This document shows, one piece after another, positions 25,601-32,755 of a DNA stretch of 47,016 nt. The notes below the pieces were generated by a model. It was not told the DNA's origin. It did no database searches and saw only the letters and a list, made by a program, of their open reading frames with translations. Made by a program: the position numbers and the translations under genes. Numbering within the stretch: the first letter of the stretch is position 1; every line of letters starts with the position of its first letter. The stretch comes from Saprospira grandis DSM 2844. Its GTDB lineage: Bacteria > Bacteroidota > Bacteroidia > Chitinophagales > Saprospiraceae. The stretch lies in assembly GCF_000275825.1 (NCBI RefSeq), contig NZ_JH719942.1, positions 3,642,282 through 3,689,297 on the forward strand. The letters run 5' to 3'.

Positions 25601-27075
25601 CATTTATAAGGCCCCTGATGTACCCGCTTAAATAGGTCTTCGTTAATGATGCTTCGGTCTTTTTTGCTAATCAAATTGAAGTCGTCCTCGCCTAAAATCT
25701 CCTTCTGGTAGCCTTTGATATAGCTACGAATAATATACCAGGCCACTTCTGCCGAAACCTTGCTGGCGTCTTTACAGTCTGCTGCATATTCCTGAGAAAA
25801 TCGGGCAAAATCAACATATTTTGGAGCTCTGTATTGCTGCCGGTCCTCGCTGGCCTGCCGATAAATTTTAACTAAGAGGTCTCTAAAAGAAGAAAAGAAC
25901 CGCTGAAAGTCTTCAGCCTTGATTTTCTTTTCCAATTCCATACTCTCTTCAGAAGAACTGCGCAACAGGTTGCGAATCGTGTTCTCTGCGGCCTTGAGCA
26001 GTTTTTTATTATAACTGAGGTAGAGCGGTGGGTCAATGTGTAGCGACCAGCCCTCGGCTGAAAGTTGAGCGGGTTTTTCTAAGTAGACCTTGAGAATGTT
26101 GCGATACAAATAATAGAGCATGGTCGATTTTCCACTGCCCGCCTGCCCATCAATCATTAGGGGGAAGTCAAATTTGCGCAAAAGCTGCTCCTGCTCCGGA
26201 CTAAGCGCCAAGTTGATATTTTCCTTAAAATCTTGAATTTGTTTGGGCACAATCATTTCCCAAAGTTCATCCGAATACAAGACCTCCTCTCCATAGGCCC
26301 GAACCGCCAAACGGTCTAGTTTTTTGGCCTGACTATCTTCTTCAAAACTAATGAGCTGCTCTTCAAAGGGGGCTAGGTAGTTTTTCATTTCTGCTTTGGT
26401 CCCAAAGGCATACAGCAGATAGCCCACTCGCTGCTCGGTTTCATCTTGGGCCAATTGTGCGGCCAAAATATAATGCCCTTCTTTTCCAAAGATCAGGCTG
26501 TTGTGATTATACTCTTTGTAGTCATAGCTAGCTAAATTTGCCTCCTTTAAATCACAGAGAAAGGTATCAATCCTAGAACTAGCATTAAAGTGCTTCCTGA
26601 TGGTTTTGCGCCAGTTTTTGGCCTCAAAAAAAGAAAGCATGGGCTTTTCGTTCTTTACCTCTTGCAGCATTTTGTCAAAAGGAACAGGTAGGGGTTCCCG
26701 CAAGCTCTGCATTTCATTATGTACACTCCTTTGCTGCGCTTTTAGCGCTTCCACATCTTCCAAAAAATACTTGTTGTACCAGGCCTCTATTTCATTGACC
26801 ACTTTGTCGTAGTCGTTGTTTTTTCGCTTGAAAATGGCCAGGAAAAAGAGCTGATCCGCTTCAAATTTATAAATCAAGCGATAGACGTTTTCCGAACGGC
26901 CAACCTTTTCTTTGTGTAAACCATTTTTTAGCCGTAGGGTCTGAAATCTACTGCCGTTCCAGTCAAAGTTCTCTTTGAGGAACTGAACCTTTTTGCGAAT
27001 GCGACTTTGGTCTTCCTGCGATAAATTTTGAAGCCCTTCTTCAAAGTTAGGGTGCAAATGATGAGGATAAGTCAT
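22636..27075 (-). CDS. RelE-like domain fused to SF1 (UvrD-like) helicase and alpha-solenoid, 1479 aa
   Basis: Residues 1-100 resemble RelE/ParE toxins: an N-terminal helical pair, LRLKNGLHKEKVG, then VYRLIYKFEADQLFFLAIFK and a late RKNNDYD. Residues 110-290 are an unrecognised linker domain. Residues 290-800 are a complete SF1 helicase: Walker A GQAGSGKST (310-318), DESQDF (529-534), GDPFQAV (565-571), NYRSSSSI near 613, SAKGLEYP (727-734) and YVALTRAKDRLYII (775-788). From about 840 to 1150 TPR-like helical repeats occur (AKMLLAEGQYEAAAEKFKQM), then a charged region to about 1380 and a final beta-rich stretch with KISWSSPEGDVDLTVDW. The fusion suggests a nucleic-acid-acting defence or stress effector; this is inference. 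It is preceded by a structured leader with a terminator and followed by its own terminator. Confidence 0.9.
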   Translation of the reverse strand: MTYPHHLHPNFEEGLQNLSQEDQSRIRKKVQFLKENFDWNGSRFQTLRLKNGLHKEKVGRSENVYRLIYKFEADQLFFLAIFKRKNNDYDKVVNEIEAWYNKYFLEDVEALKAQQRSVHNEMQSLREPLPVPFDKMLQEVKNEKPMLSFFEAKNWRKTIRKHFNASSRIDTFLCDLKEANLASYDYKEYNHNSLIFGKEGHYILAAQLAQDETEQRVGYLLYAFGTKAEMKNYLAPFEEQLISFEEDSQAKKLDRLAVRAYGEEVLYSDELWEMIVPKQIQDFKENINLALSPEQEQLLRKFDFPLMIDGQAGSGKSTMLYYLYRNILKVYLEKPAQLSAEGWSLHIDPPLYLSYNKKLLKAAENTIRNLLRSSSEESMELEKKIKAEDFQRFFSSFRDLLVKIYRQASEDRQQYRAPKYVDFARFSQEYAADCKDASKVSAEVAWYIIRSYIKGYQKEILGEDDFNLISKKDRSIINEDLFKRVHQGPYKWYKRRAEELGLWDEQDLVREILSKGWYTDSSYSFLVCDESQDFSRLEINLLLRLSQFSNFNLEDVRQLPLIFAGDPFQAVNPTGFRWALLKGSLGNLLGEMQEQLSREHLSPPDIEPLHHNYRSSSSIIQLANIIQYKRRDFPASKDILPQTVYKDAEGSLAPSVYRFGEAEQEVNSALLKRLDATTFLLPFDRIEGVQLSELEESSIPMFKALGQAFGQEEGNNKPISNLETALSAKGLEYPNIILYGFGAYLAEQGLSLDLIIEQLNDEQQFKLNYFYNKLYVALTRAKDRLYIIDSQEGISALWSILQKGRKLLEENQENHKDWLNFEFEDRLIQLNTPAQELDHIEQKPLEIAEEHRQQAENADHKQIEANAYRKAVYFYNKALDNPEYNNVYKEISSQRDESEAKMLLAEGQYEAAAEKFKQMGNRKAVLEAYLCGCLLDNALKVAKQQNDKFWEKVLTFMLQPKERNLAVCLEQHIQNKLFFELDPLVYPKRQALLLEMQKQLLVFFQNQKDNNRFDRYALLARNIAQLEEEEISKKLQLHLANSYFQLKRYQEALEIWQNVDPKMESTEKLLAQVRTTKYAQEKVRILDRNVREPALLQELYRIWLLKGNIQYSEAQQRELIRLMIRKEERYITIIEARDIKQNIKLDILSLDTQINYRSKQQLALKRKLLDYYLEKELRLERLEAGKNLSWLIEILADHKQLDELLSDKLVLPLFTKIRGKKERAYLLPKFLHLVQERMALQKDPNAWRFNIEQEPIDPNLRGELLAGMRLWLEDLAIDKDWSNFAKYKEEVFDFFEWVQIRPYKKGRFGSPSDKFEEQLQAVNPNIKTYIRKRKEQFNKDLQRYKQSIKRNKDQDELNENKQGQTSAWENLFPIIIDPKQADFSPSLMHFEKQRLEAKWGNMKLKFYPKKLKISWSSPEGDVDLTVDWNQSPKLLSDDYDIEHKNDRYLAQEINFSLHIISTEVLELQAENKKLRFQLK

Positions 27076-27093
27076 AATCTTATTGTTTGAGGT

Positions 27094-27129
27094 AAAAAAA
27101 AAGCCTAGCCGCCATTTGGCAGCCAGACC
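27094..27129 (-). terminator. Intrinsic terminator 18 bp before the RelE-helicase start codon
   Basis: On the minus strand GGTCTGGCTGCC (27129-27118) and GGCGGCTAGGCT (27113-27102) pair along all 12 positions (four are G-U) around loop AAAT, followed by eight T. It stands between the predicted promoter and the helicase ATG, so it should limit transcription of that gene or end a small RNA. Confidence 0.78.
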
Positions 27130-27246
27130 CAGTTATAACGTAGCGGGCAGAAACGCTTGCTGCGCTCCTGCTTCTGCATGTATTTAATGTATAGCGAGCT
27201 TAGCCGAAAAGCTAAAGCCGCTGATTGTCTTAGGTGTTTTGGGTCT
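27094..27246 (-). ncRNA. Putative structured leader or small RNA upstream of the RelE-helicase gene
   Basis: About 150 nt from the predicted transcription start to the terminator. The 5' end AGACCC (27246-27241) can pair with GGGTCT (27130-27125), closing an enclosed set of hairpins: CTTTAGC-TTTTCG-GCTAAG and GCAGAA ... TTCTGC. GGTCT is also the 5' arm of the terminator, so the closing stem and the terminator exclude each other, as in an attenuator. No coding frame is convincing. I recognise no Rfam-type consensus. The rest of 27247-27396 is AT-rich promoter sequence. Confidence 0.5.
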
Positions 27247-27250
27247 TTCT

Positions 27251-27281
27251 TAAATATAAGAGCTTTTAAACTAAAGCGCAA
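27251..27281 (-). promoter_or_regulatory. Probable promoter of the leader RNA and RelE-helicase gene
   Basis: Minus strand: TTG, 20 bases, TATATTTA. Spacing fits Bacteroidota promoters and the -7 box has one mismatch to TAnnTTTG. Transcription would begin at about the AGACCC that closes the leader structure. Confidence 0.5.
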
Positions 27282-27396
27282 CTAAGGGTATGTTTTTTTC
27301 AGAAGGCTTTATTGCCCTGCCTATTTAGTCCAGTTTTAAGCTGGAAAAATGAAAGAAAACGCTTACCTTCGGTCGCCAAATACACTATAAGAGAAA

Positions 27397-27795
27397 ATGA
27401 AAAAAGAAGTACGACTAAAAAAGAGCTGGCTCATTACCGATGAGGCTAATGGGATCCTCATCCAACGAATGGATGAAGGCAGCTATTTAGAAGCCCAAGA
27501 TTCTTACGATTGCTTTGAGCAATGCTTTCAGCTAAAGGGAACAAAACCTATTTATTTCCTCTCTGATATGAGAGGCGTTAAGGGGATAAGCAAAGAAGCC
27601 CGCAAAGTGACCGCTGCAGATGCCAAAGATGCAAATTTTTATGCCGTGGCCGCATTGATCAATAGCGGAGTATCTAAAATTCTAGGCAACTTTATGATCC
27701 GCCTCAATAAACATCCGCATCCGGTCAAGATGTTTACCAATGAGGCCGAAGCCATTGCTTGGCTGAAAAAACAAAGAGAAGCCGCTGGCCTTTAG
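27397..27795 (+). CDS. STAS/SpoIIAA-like domain protein, 132 aa
   Basis: This small soluble protein has an alternating beta-alpha pattern ending FMIRLNKHPHPVKMFTNEAEAIAWLKK, which resembles small Bacteroidota proteins annotated as STAS/SpoIIAA-like. In that fold the FxxxxEAxxWL helix at the end is typical (compare 'FTNEAEAIAWLKK'). Other parts are IYFLSDMRGVKGISKEARK, where an aspartate-containing loop might be a ligand or phosphorylation site. There is no signal peptide. It is divergent from the RelE-helicase gene, 321 bp away, and ends at a two-way terminator. Function is unknown; the family assignment is from memory of motif shape. Confidence 0.78.
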   Translation: MKKEVRLKKSWLITDEANGILIQRMDEGSYLEAQDSYDCFEQCFQLKGTKPIYFLSDMRGVKGISKEARKVTAADAKDANFYAVAALINSGVSKILGNFMIRLNKHPHPVKMFTNEAEAIAWLKKQREAAGL

Positions 27796-27821
27796 GCCCA
27801 ATTTTGCCTCAAAAAAAGAAA

Positions 27822-27853
27822 AAGCCAAGGACAAGCGTCCTTGGCTTTTTTGC
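27822..27853. terminator. Bidirectional terminator between convergent genes
   Basis: AAAAAGCCAAGGA-CAAGCG-TCCTTGGCTTTTTT: a perfect stem with A- and T-runs, serving both the STAS-like gene (plus) and the desaturase gene (minus, stop at 27863). Confidence 0.9.
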
Positions 27854-27862
27854 TTTAAGCCC

Positions 27863-28942
27863 CTATTTTTTTTGTCCTAAAACTCGCAAACAACGCAAAT
27901 GCGACTGCAGGGCCTTAAAAAAACTAGGGTGCTCATGATAGGGTAGACCAAATTCAGCTGCCGTTTGCTGTACAATAGGAGCCAATTTGGGATAATGCAC
28001 ATGAGAAATATGCGGAAAAAGATGGTGCTCTATCTGGTAGTTGAGCCCCCCAATACACCAAGATATCCAGGCTTTTCCTCTAGAAAAATTGGCCGTGGTG
28101 GCTAGCTGATGGGCCATCCAGCTGTTAGAAAGACGCCCCTTCTCATCGGCCTGAGGATAATCTGGCCCCTCTACCACATGGGCCAACTGAAAAATACTAG
28201 AGAGCAGAAAACCCGCCAGCAAATGCATGAGCAGAAAGCCCAAAATGACCGCCAAAGCAGGTATCCCCAAAATGAAAATGGGCAAAATAAACTGCACAAA
28301 AAGATAAGCCAACTTAAAAGCAATCAATTTTGACCAAACCGCCAAGGGCTTTTTACCCAAGAGCAAATTCTTTTTAGTATAACGGTACAAGGACTGATAA
28401 TCGCCCCAAATTATCCAACTCAAAGTGAGCAAACTATAGATTGGCAAGGCATAAATATGCTGGTAACGATGCATCGCCCGCCAAGGCTCCTCGGGCTCCA
28501 AACGCAAAATCGTCTTATGGCTAATGTCTTCATCCCAACCCGAAATATTCGTGTAGCTATGGTGCAAAACATTATGCTGCACCTGCCAATTGAAAGAAGA
28601 ACCACCCACCAACTCCATACTATGGGCAAATAAACGATTGACCCAAGACTTTGACGAAAAAGAGGCATGCACGGCATCGTGCATCACACTCACCCCAATG
28701 CCAACCATCCCCAAACCCATCACAAAATAAAGCCCCAAAATAAGGACATAATGACTAGGCTGAAAAATAAAAAGAGCCAATAAAGGCAGTACATAAAGAG
28801 CCAACATCAAAACTGCTTTGAGGTACAATTGCCGATTCCCAGAAGGCCGCCGCTCCTGCTCCGCAAAATAATCTTGTACCCGCGCCTTGAGCTGACGCAC
28901 AAACTCGTGCTGCTGGCTCTTGTCAAATTTTAGTGCTTTCAT
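27863..28942 (-). CDS. Membrane fatty acid desaturase (acyl-lipid front-end type)
   Basis: The 359-residue integral membrane enzyme has the three histidine boxes of membrane desaturases: HDAVH in VMHDAVHASF, HNVLHH in VQHNVLHHSYTN, and QIEHH in NYQIEHHLFPHISHVHYPKL. The QxxHH form of the third box points to front-end (delta-5/delta-6-like) desaturases that add a double bond between an existing one and the carboxyl end. At least four hydrophobic stretches frame the boxes. A longer frame starts at 28990, but ATG 28942 (MKALKFDKSQQ) is preferred because it gives the usual soluble N-terminus. It would act on membrane acyl chains with a di-iron centre. It ends at a two-way terminator. Confidence 0.92.
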   Translation of the reverse strand: MKALKFDKSQQHEFVRQLKARVQDYFAEQERRPSGNRQLYLKAVLMLALYVLPLLALFIFQPSHYVLILGLYFVMGLGMVGIGVSVMHDAVHASFSSKSWVNRLFAHSMELVGGSSFNWQVQHNVLHHSYTNISGWDEDISHKTILRLEPEEPWRAMHRYQHIYALPIYSLLTLSWIIWGDYQSLYRYTKKNLLLGKKPLAVWSKLIAFKLAYLFVQFILPIFILGIPALAVILGFLLMHLLAGFLLSSIFQLAHVVEGPDYPQADEKGRLSNSWMAHQLATTANFSRGKAWISWCIGGLNYQIEHHLFPHISHVHYPKLAPIVQQTAAEFGLPYHEHPSFFKALQSHLRCLRVLGQKK

Positions 28943-29051
28943 AATTTCAATTAAAGTTGTTTCTACCCCAAAGATGAACCCAAGCCCCAAGCCCCTATAG
29001 ATTGAACAAGCTTTTAGTTTTTTTTAACAACTAGGAGGATAAAGGAAGGAC

Positions 29052-29185
29052 TTTGGGGCCTCCGCTGCGGCCTGCGGCCTTGCGGCGCTACGCTTTGGGG
29101 CTCGCAGGTCTGCTCGGCCCTTCAGGCTACACTTCGTTTCGCCTTCGGTCTGGCCCTTCGGGCCACCCCGCCGCATCGCTAGGCC
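29052..29185 (+). repeat. GGGGC-family repeat, class A end
   Basis: It starts TTTGGGGCCTCCGCTGCGG, carries GGCCTGCGGCCTTGCGGCGC in the first part, the core with a CTACACTTCGTTTCG insert as at 13430-13646, and ends GCATCGCTAGGCC followed by GGCCTTCGGCC and AGCGGCTTTGCCGCT palindromes. Confidence 0.88.
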
Positions 29186-29302
29186 TGTTTGGCCTTCGGC
29201 CATAGCGGCTTTGCCGCTATCTACAGCCTTTAACTAGTCGCTCAGCTTTTTCTTTGCTGCTTGGATTGGGGGGAAGAGAATAGAGAAGGATTGTAGTTTT
29301 GG

Positions 29303-29350
29303 CTTGCCCCTAGGCCCACTATAAAAGTATACATAAAATTTTAAACAGTC
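29303..29350 (+). repeat. Remnant of the inverted-repeat element (right end)
   Basis: CTTGCCCCTAGGCCC and CATAAAATTTTAAACAGTC resemble the inner and outer right ends of copy A (to 1816). The rest is missing. It lies between two GC-rich repeats in the gene-free stretch 28943-29588. Confidence 0.55.
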
Positions 29351-29393
29351 TCTCTGGGTTTCCGGCTAGAGCAAAAAGGCCCGAAGGGCCGTC

Positions 29394-29530
29394 GGCTTAG
29401 GGATGGAAAAGGGGGCGGCGCAGCCGCAGACCCAGCAAAATGAGCGTAGCGAATTTTGCGCAGGGCCGAGCAGACCTGCGAGCCCTGACACAGCCCGGCC
29501 CGCCCATCGGGCGGGCAAGCCCCAAAAAAA
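29394..29530 (-). repeat. GGGGC-family repeat, class B, minus orientation
   Basis: Minus strand: T-run shared with the receptor-gene terminator, GGGGCTTGCCCGCC, GATGGGCGGGCCGGGCTGTG, the core, then GCAAAAT-11 nt-ATTTTGC (29435-29459) in the slot and the end CATCCCTAAGCC. The block after the slot is GGTCTGCGGCTGCGCCG, where other copies have GGTCTGGCC. Confidence 0.9.
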
Positions 29531-29556
29531 GCCCCAGTAGAACAAACTACTAGGGC
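29524..29556 (-). terminator. Terminator of the TonB-dependent receptor gene
   Basis: Minus strand: GCCCTAGTAG-TTTGTT-CTACTGGGGC pairs over ten positions and is followed by seven T that also begin the adjacent repeat. Confidence 0.8.
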
Positions 29557-29588
29557 CAAAAAGATAAATATTTACTCCTCTAATTGAC

Positions 29589-32249
29589 TTAGAACTCTAG
29601 TTTTAAAGAAACATTCCATGTGCGGCCAAAGCCATAGAAACCACTGGCCGACTGCAACATTTGTTCATTGCTCATATTGGGCGCATAGAAGTTGTCGGCC
29701 TCGGCTATATACTTGCTATCTAGGATATTATTGACATTGGCGCGGAGTTTTAGGGCCACTTTATTGAAGGCAAAGCGGTAGCCAATACCGCCATTGAGTA
29801 GGCCATAGCTAGGCAATTTTAGGGCTTGGCGACCTTCTGCGGCGCTGCTGTTATAATCAATGGGGTCAAAGTTGGCGTATAGATTGGCCGCATAATAATA
29901 GTTGGCATCTAGTTGTAGGCCAAAGGGAAGTTTGTACTCCAGCCCCAGGCTCATGGTCGTTTGGGCGGCATCGCCAACTTTGAGGCCCTTGGCATAGACA
30001 AAAGCCGTATCAATGACCACATTATTGTCATCGCTGATGAGGGCCTCTACATTATTGGTCCATTGCCAGTCGCCAAAAGAGGCCATAAAACTAAGGTAGA
30101 GATCTTTGGCCAAAAGGGCTTTTCCATCAATTTCAATCCCTTGGTGAACAGCATCTAGGCCATTGAGGTTGGCCGTGAAATTATCGCCTTGGCTATCTTG
30201 GTAGCCACGGATAAAGGACTTATTGATCCAGCGAGTATGATAAAGATTGACATTGGCTATGACTTTTTGAAGACGGAGCCCGTAGCCAATTTCGGCCCCA
30301 AAGGTGTTCTCGTTTTTGGCTTCTTCATTGGCCTCATTATTATAGTTTGGAAAAACCACATCAAAAATAGGCGCTCTAGAAAAGTAGCCAATATTGCTAA
30401 AGATGTTATGAGCCTTATTGATGTTGTAGTTTACTCCAGCTTTGGCGGTATAGCCAAGGAAGTTGTAGCTATCGCTTTCTTGATTGCCTTCTTCATACTG
30501 AAAATAATCAATTCTTTGATAAGAGGTATTGGAGAGGGCGCCAGAGAAAAAGGCCGTAATGCCTTTTTGGTTGTCGTATTCTACTTGGCCAAAAACGCCT
30601 TGCCAGCCCACAACGCCATCATTATAATATTGGATTTTATCGCCTTCTTGTTTTAAGGCGCCTGTTTCAGTGGGGTCTATTTGGCCATCGCCATTAAGGT
30701 CGACGCTATCGCTTTGGGCGTTAATATCTCTAGAGTCTAACCAATAATCATTGCCCAAAAGGTCATTGATTTCTCGGTAGTGAATACCTTTGTAGTAACG
30801 CAAGTCAATTCCGCCAGAGGCCGTAAATTGCTCATTGATATTATAAGTAAGGTTAGAGAGCAGGCCGGCCCAATTGTGCGAATTGACAGAGCTGCGACGA
30901 ATAAGACCATCATTTTCTCCAGCTACAGCCCCTAGACCAGCTACCTGATGTTTTCCACTGCTCGGAAAACCACTAATATTATCGGTTCCTTGGTTCCAGG
31001 CAACAATATCGTCCATACGCAGGAGGCCCTGATCATCTCGGTAGCCCCAGCTGCCTCGGCCATCAATGCTTCCGCGGTCGCCAGTTCCACCACCACGGCC
31101 CACCGAATAGTAGGCAGAAGTAGAGAGGAAGAGCTTGTCGTTGATCGTCCAATAGTGGTTGAGGGCCATTTGGGGTTTGTGGTAAAAGTTGCGGCGCATA
31201 TTGTATTCTTCGCCATCTAGGTAGCCCCAATCAGAGTTATAGCGATAATCGCGGATAGAGTCATAGGTGATCAGGCTTTCTCTAAAGCTTCGTTGGCCAT
31301 GGCTTTGGGGGGCACCAATAGCTGTAAAAACGAGCCGGTGTTTTTCGCCAAATTCTTTAGCAATAGAGGCAAAATAAGAGCCGCCCAAAAAGCTAGTGCC
31401 ATCAATGTAGCCATTTCCTTGCGTATAGGCGCCAGAAACGGTAAGGGCCCAGCCGCCTTTTAGTCGGCCCGTAGACAAGGTAAGCGCATTGCGCAGATAG
31501 CCATCATTAGCAATCATAGAAGTAAAGCTACCGCCTTTTTTCTGGTCGGTTGTTCTCGTAATAATGTTAATGGTCCCTCCAATAGAAGAGATAGCCAAAC
31601 GAGAAGCCCCCAAACCGCGCTGCACTTGCATTTGGCGGGTCACTTCGCTCAGGCCGGCCCAATTGGACCAATACACCCAGCCATTTTCCATATCATTAAC
31701 CGGAATACCGTTAATGAGTACAGCCGTATTTCTTTGGTCAAATCCACGAACATTGATGCGGGCATCGCCCCAGCCTCCGCCAGATTTTGTGGCATAAATA
31801 GAGGGGGTGTTGCGCAGAATTTCTGGAAATTCCTGGTTGCCCAGTTTATCTTCAATATAATCGGCATTGACAGAAGAAACCGCCACCGGCGTTTTACGGT
31901 CAATGGCCAAAGAAGCAATGACTTTGACCTCATCAATACCCACCGAAGAGGCCTGCAGGCTAATTGTCCCCAAATCGAGCGTTTCGCCAGCCTTAATGTC
32001 TACCTCTTTTTCAATGGCCTCATAGCCCAAATAAGAAAAGATCAAGGTTTTTGATCCTTCATTTAGGCCGCTAAGCCGAAAATAACCGTCAAAGTCGCTA
32101 ACGGTCCCTTTGGCCGTTCCTTGTACAAAAATCGAGGCCGAAATAAGCGGCTGCTTTGTGTTCGCATCAATCAAAATGCCTTCAACTTGGCCCTGGGCAA
32201 CAGCCAAGCTAGCCCAAAGACTGAAAAGTAGTAGGTGAAAGTAGTTCAT
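29589..32249 (-). CDS. TonB-dependent outer-membrane receptor with carboxypeptidase-like N-terminal domain
   Basis: The 886-residue protein has a signal peptide (LLLFSLWASLAVAQ) and a carboxypeptidase D regulatory-like beta domain at about residues 20-105 (VEGILIDANTKQPLISASI). A plug domain (about 115-235, SINVRGF-type DARINVRGFDQRN and VLINGIPVND) and a 22-strand-type barrel follow, ending NVSLKLEF, an outer-membrane signature with terminal phenylalanine. Such receptors import large ligands (siderophores, vitamins, glycans) with energy from TonB-ExbB-ExbD, whose genes lie just across the gap. No SusD partner or ligand enzyme is next to it, so the substrate is unknown. A DLNGDGQIDP stretch in a loop (near residue 525) is a calcium-binding-like insert. 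Confidence 0.95.
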   Translation of the reverse strand: MNYFHLLLFSLWASLAVAQGQVEGILIDANTKQPLISASIFVQGTAKGTVSDFDGYFRLSGLNEGSKTLIFSYLGYEAIEKEVDIKAGETLDLGTISLQASSVGIDEVKVIASLAIDRKTPVAVSSVNADYIEDKLGNQEFPEILRNTPSIYATKSGGGWGDARINVRGFDQRNTAVLINGIPVNDMENGWVYWSNWAGLSEVTRQMQVQRGLGASRLAISSIGGTINIITRTTDQKKGGSFTSMIANDGYLRNALTLSTGRLKGGWALTVSGAYTQGNGYIDGTSFLGGSYFASIAKEFGEKHRLVFTAIGAPQSHGQRSFRESLITYDSIRDYRYNSDWGYLDGEEYNMRRNFYHKPQMALNHYWTINDKLFLSTSAYYSVGRGGGTGDRGSIDGRGSWGYRDDQGLLRMDDIVAWNQGTDNISGFPSSGKHQVAGLGAVAGENDGLIRRSSVNSHNWAGLLSNLTYNINEQFTASGGIDLRYYKGIHYREINDLLGNDYWLDSRDINAQSDSVDLNGDGQIDPTETGALKQEGDKIQYYNDGVVGWQGVFGQVEYDNQKGITAFFSGALSNTSYQRIDYFQYEEGNQESDSYNFLGYTAKAGVNYNINKAHNIFSNIGYFSRAPIFDVVFPNYNNEANEEAKNENTFGAEIGYGLRLQKVIANVNLYHTRWINKSFIRGYQDSQGDNFTANLNGLDAVHQGIEIDGKALLAKDLYLSFMASFGDWQWTNNVEALISDDNNVVIDTAFVYAKGLKVGDAAQTTMSLGLEYKLPFGLQLDANYYYAANLYANFDPIDYNSSAAEGRQALKLPSYGLLNGGIGYRFAFNKVALKLRANVNNILDSKYIAEADNFYAPNMSNEQMLQSASGFYGFGRTWNVSLKLEF

Positions 32250-32278
32250 GGAAGATAGTTTTTGTGAAAAATCTGCTA

Positions 32279-32286
32279 CAAAGTTA
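32279..32286 (-). promoter_or_regulatory. -7 box of the TonB-dependent receptor gene
   Basis: TAACTTTG on the minus strand is an exact TAnnTTTG match, 30 bp before the ATG at 32249. No TTG at the standard distance. The rest of 32250-32755 is AT-rich, plus one GC-rich repeat before exbB. Confidence 0.5.
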
Positions 32287-32451
32287 AATTTATAGGCCTA
32301 GGCTTATTTTATTCTCTCTTTAGAGAATTATTAAGAATTAAGGACGGACCTTAACCTATTTTTTAAAATTGGACACTACTCATTTAAGTCCTATAAAAGA
32401 ACTATATACTAATATATGTTTTCTTAATATATTTTTAACTGAAAGCAATGA

Positions 32452-32579
32452 TTTTTTTTTGGGGCTTGCCCGCCTTTCAGGCGGGCCGGGCTGTGTCGCA
32501 GCTCGCTGCTCGCTCGGCCCTTCGCAGGCAAAGCCTGCTCGGTCTGGCCCTGCGGGCCACTGCTATCCATCCCTAAGCC
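32452..32579 (+). repeat. GGGGC-family repeat, class B
   Basis: It begins with nine T then GGGGCTTGCCCGCC and TTTCAGGCGGGCCGGGCTGT; the slot hairpin is GCAGGC-AAA-GCCTGC (32524-32538); the end is CATCCCTAAGCC followed by a GGGCGCTTCGCGCCC palindrome. It is in the leader region of exbB, ending about 175 bp before the ATG. Confidence 0.9.
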
Positions 32580-32755
32580 TGCGGGCGCTTCGCGCCCTGC
32601 TCAACGCAAAAACAGAATCTAGCAGATTAAGGGCCTTTAAATAGAAATTAAACCTTCAAAGCCTTTTTCTTGTCGAAATATTATTTATTATTGCTAAAAT
32701 TGCTAGCTTCCTAGCCTATCATACCGATTTTTAACCCTAAATCTACTGGCAGATT

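Noticed and set aside
27094-27246. Known small RNA (SRP, tmRNA, RNase P, 6S) for the helicase leader
   Set aside because: I could not match any of their conserved cores; the length is nearest to 6S RNA, but there is no basis for that call.
30189-30656. 155-codon plus-strand frame inside the TonB receptor gene
   Set aside because: It is the antisense of a long, well-supported receptor frame and resembles no protein. The 235-codon frame at 12350-13057 and the 213-codon frame at 41374-42015 were rejected for the same reason.
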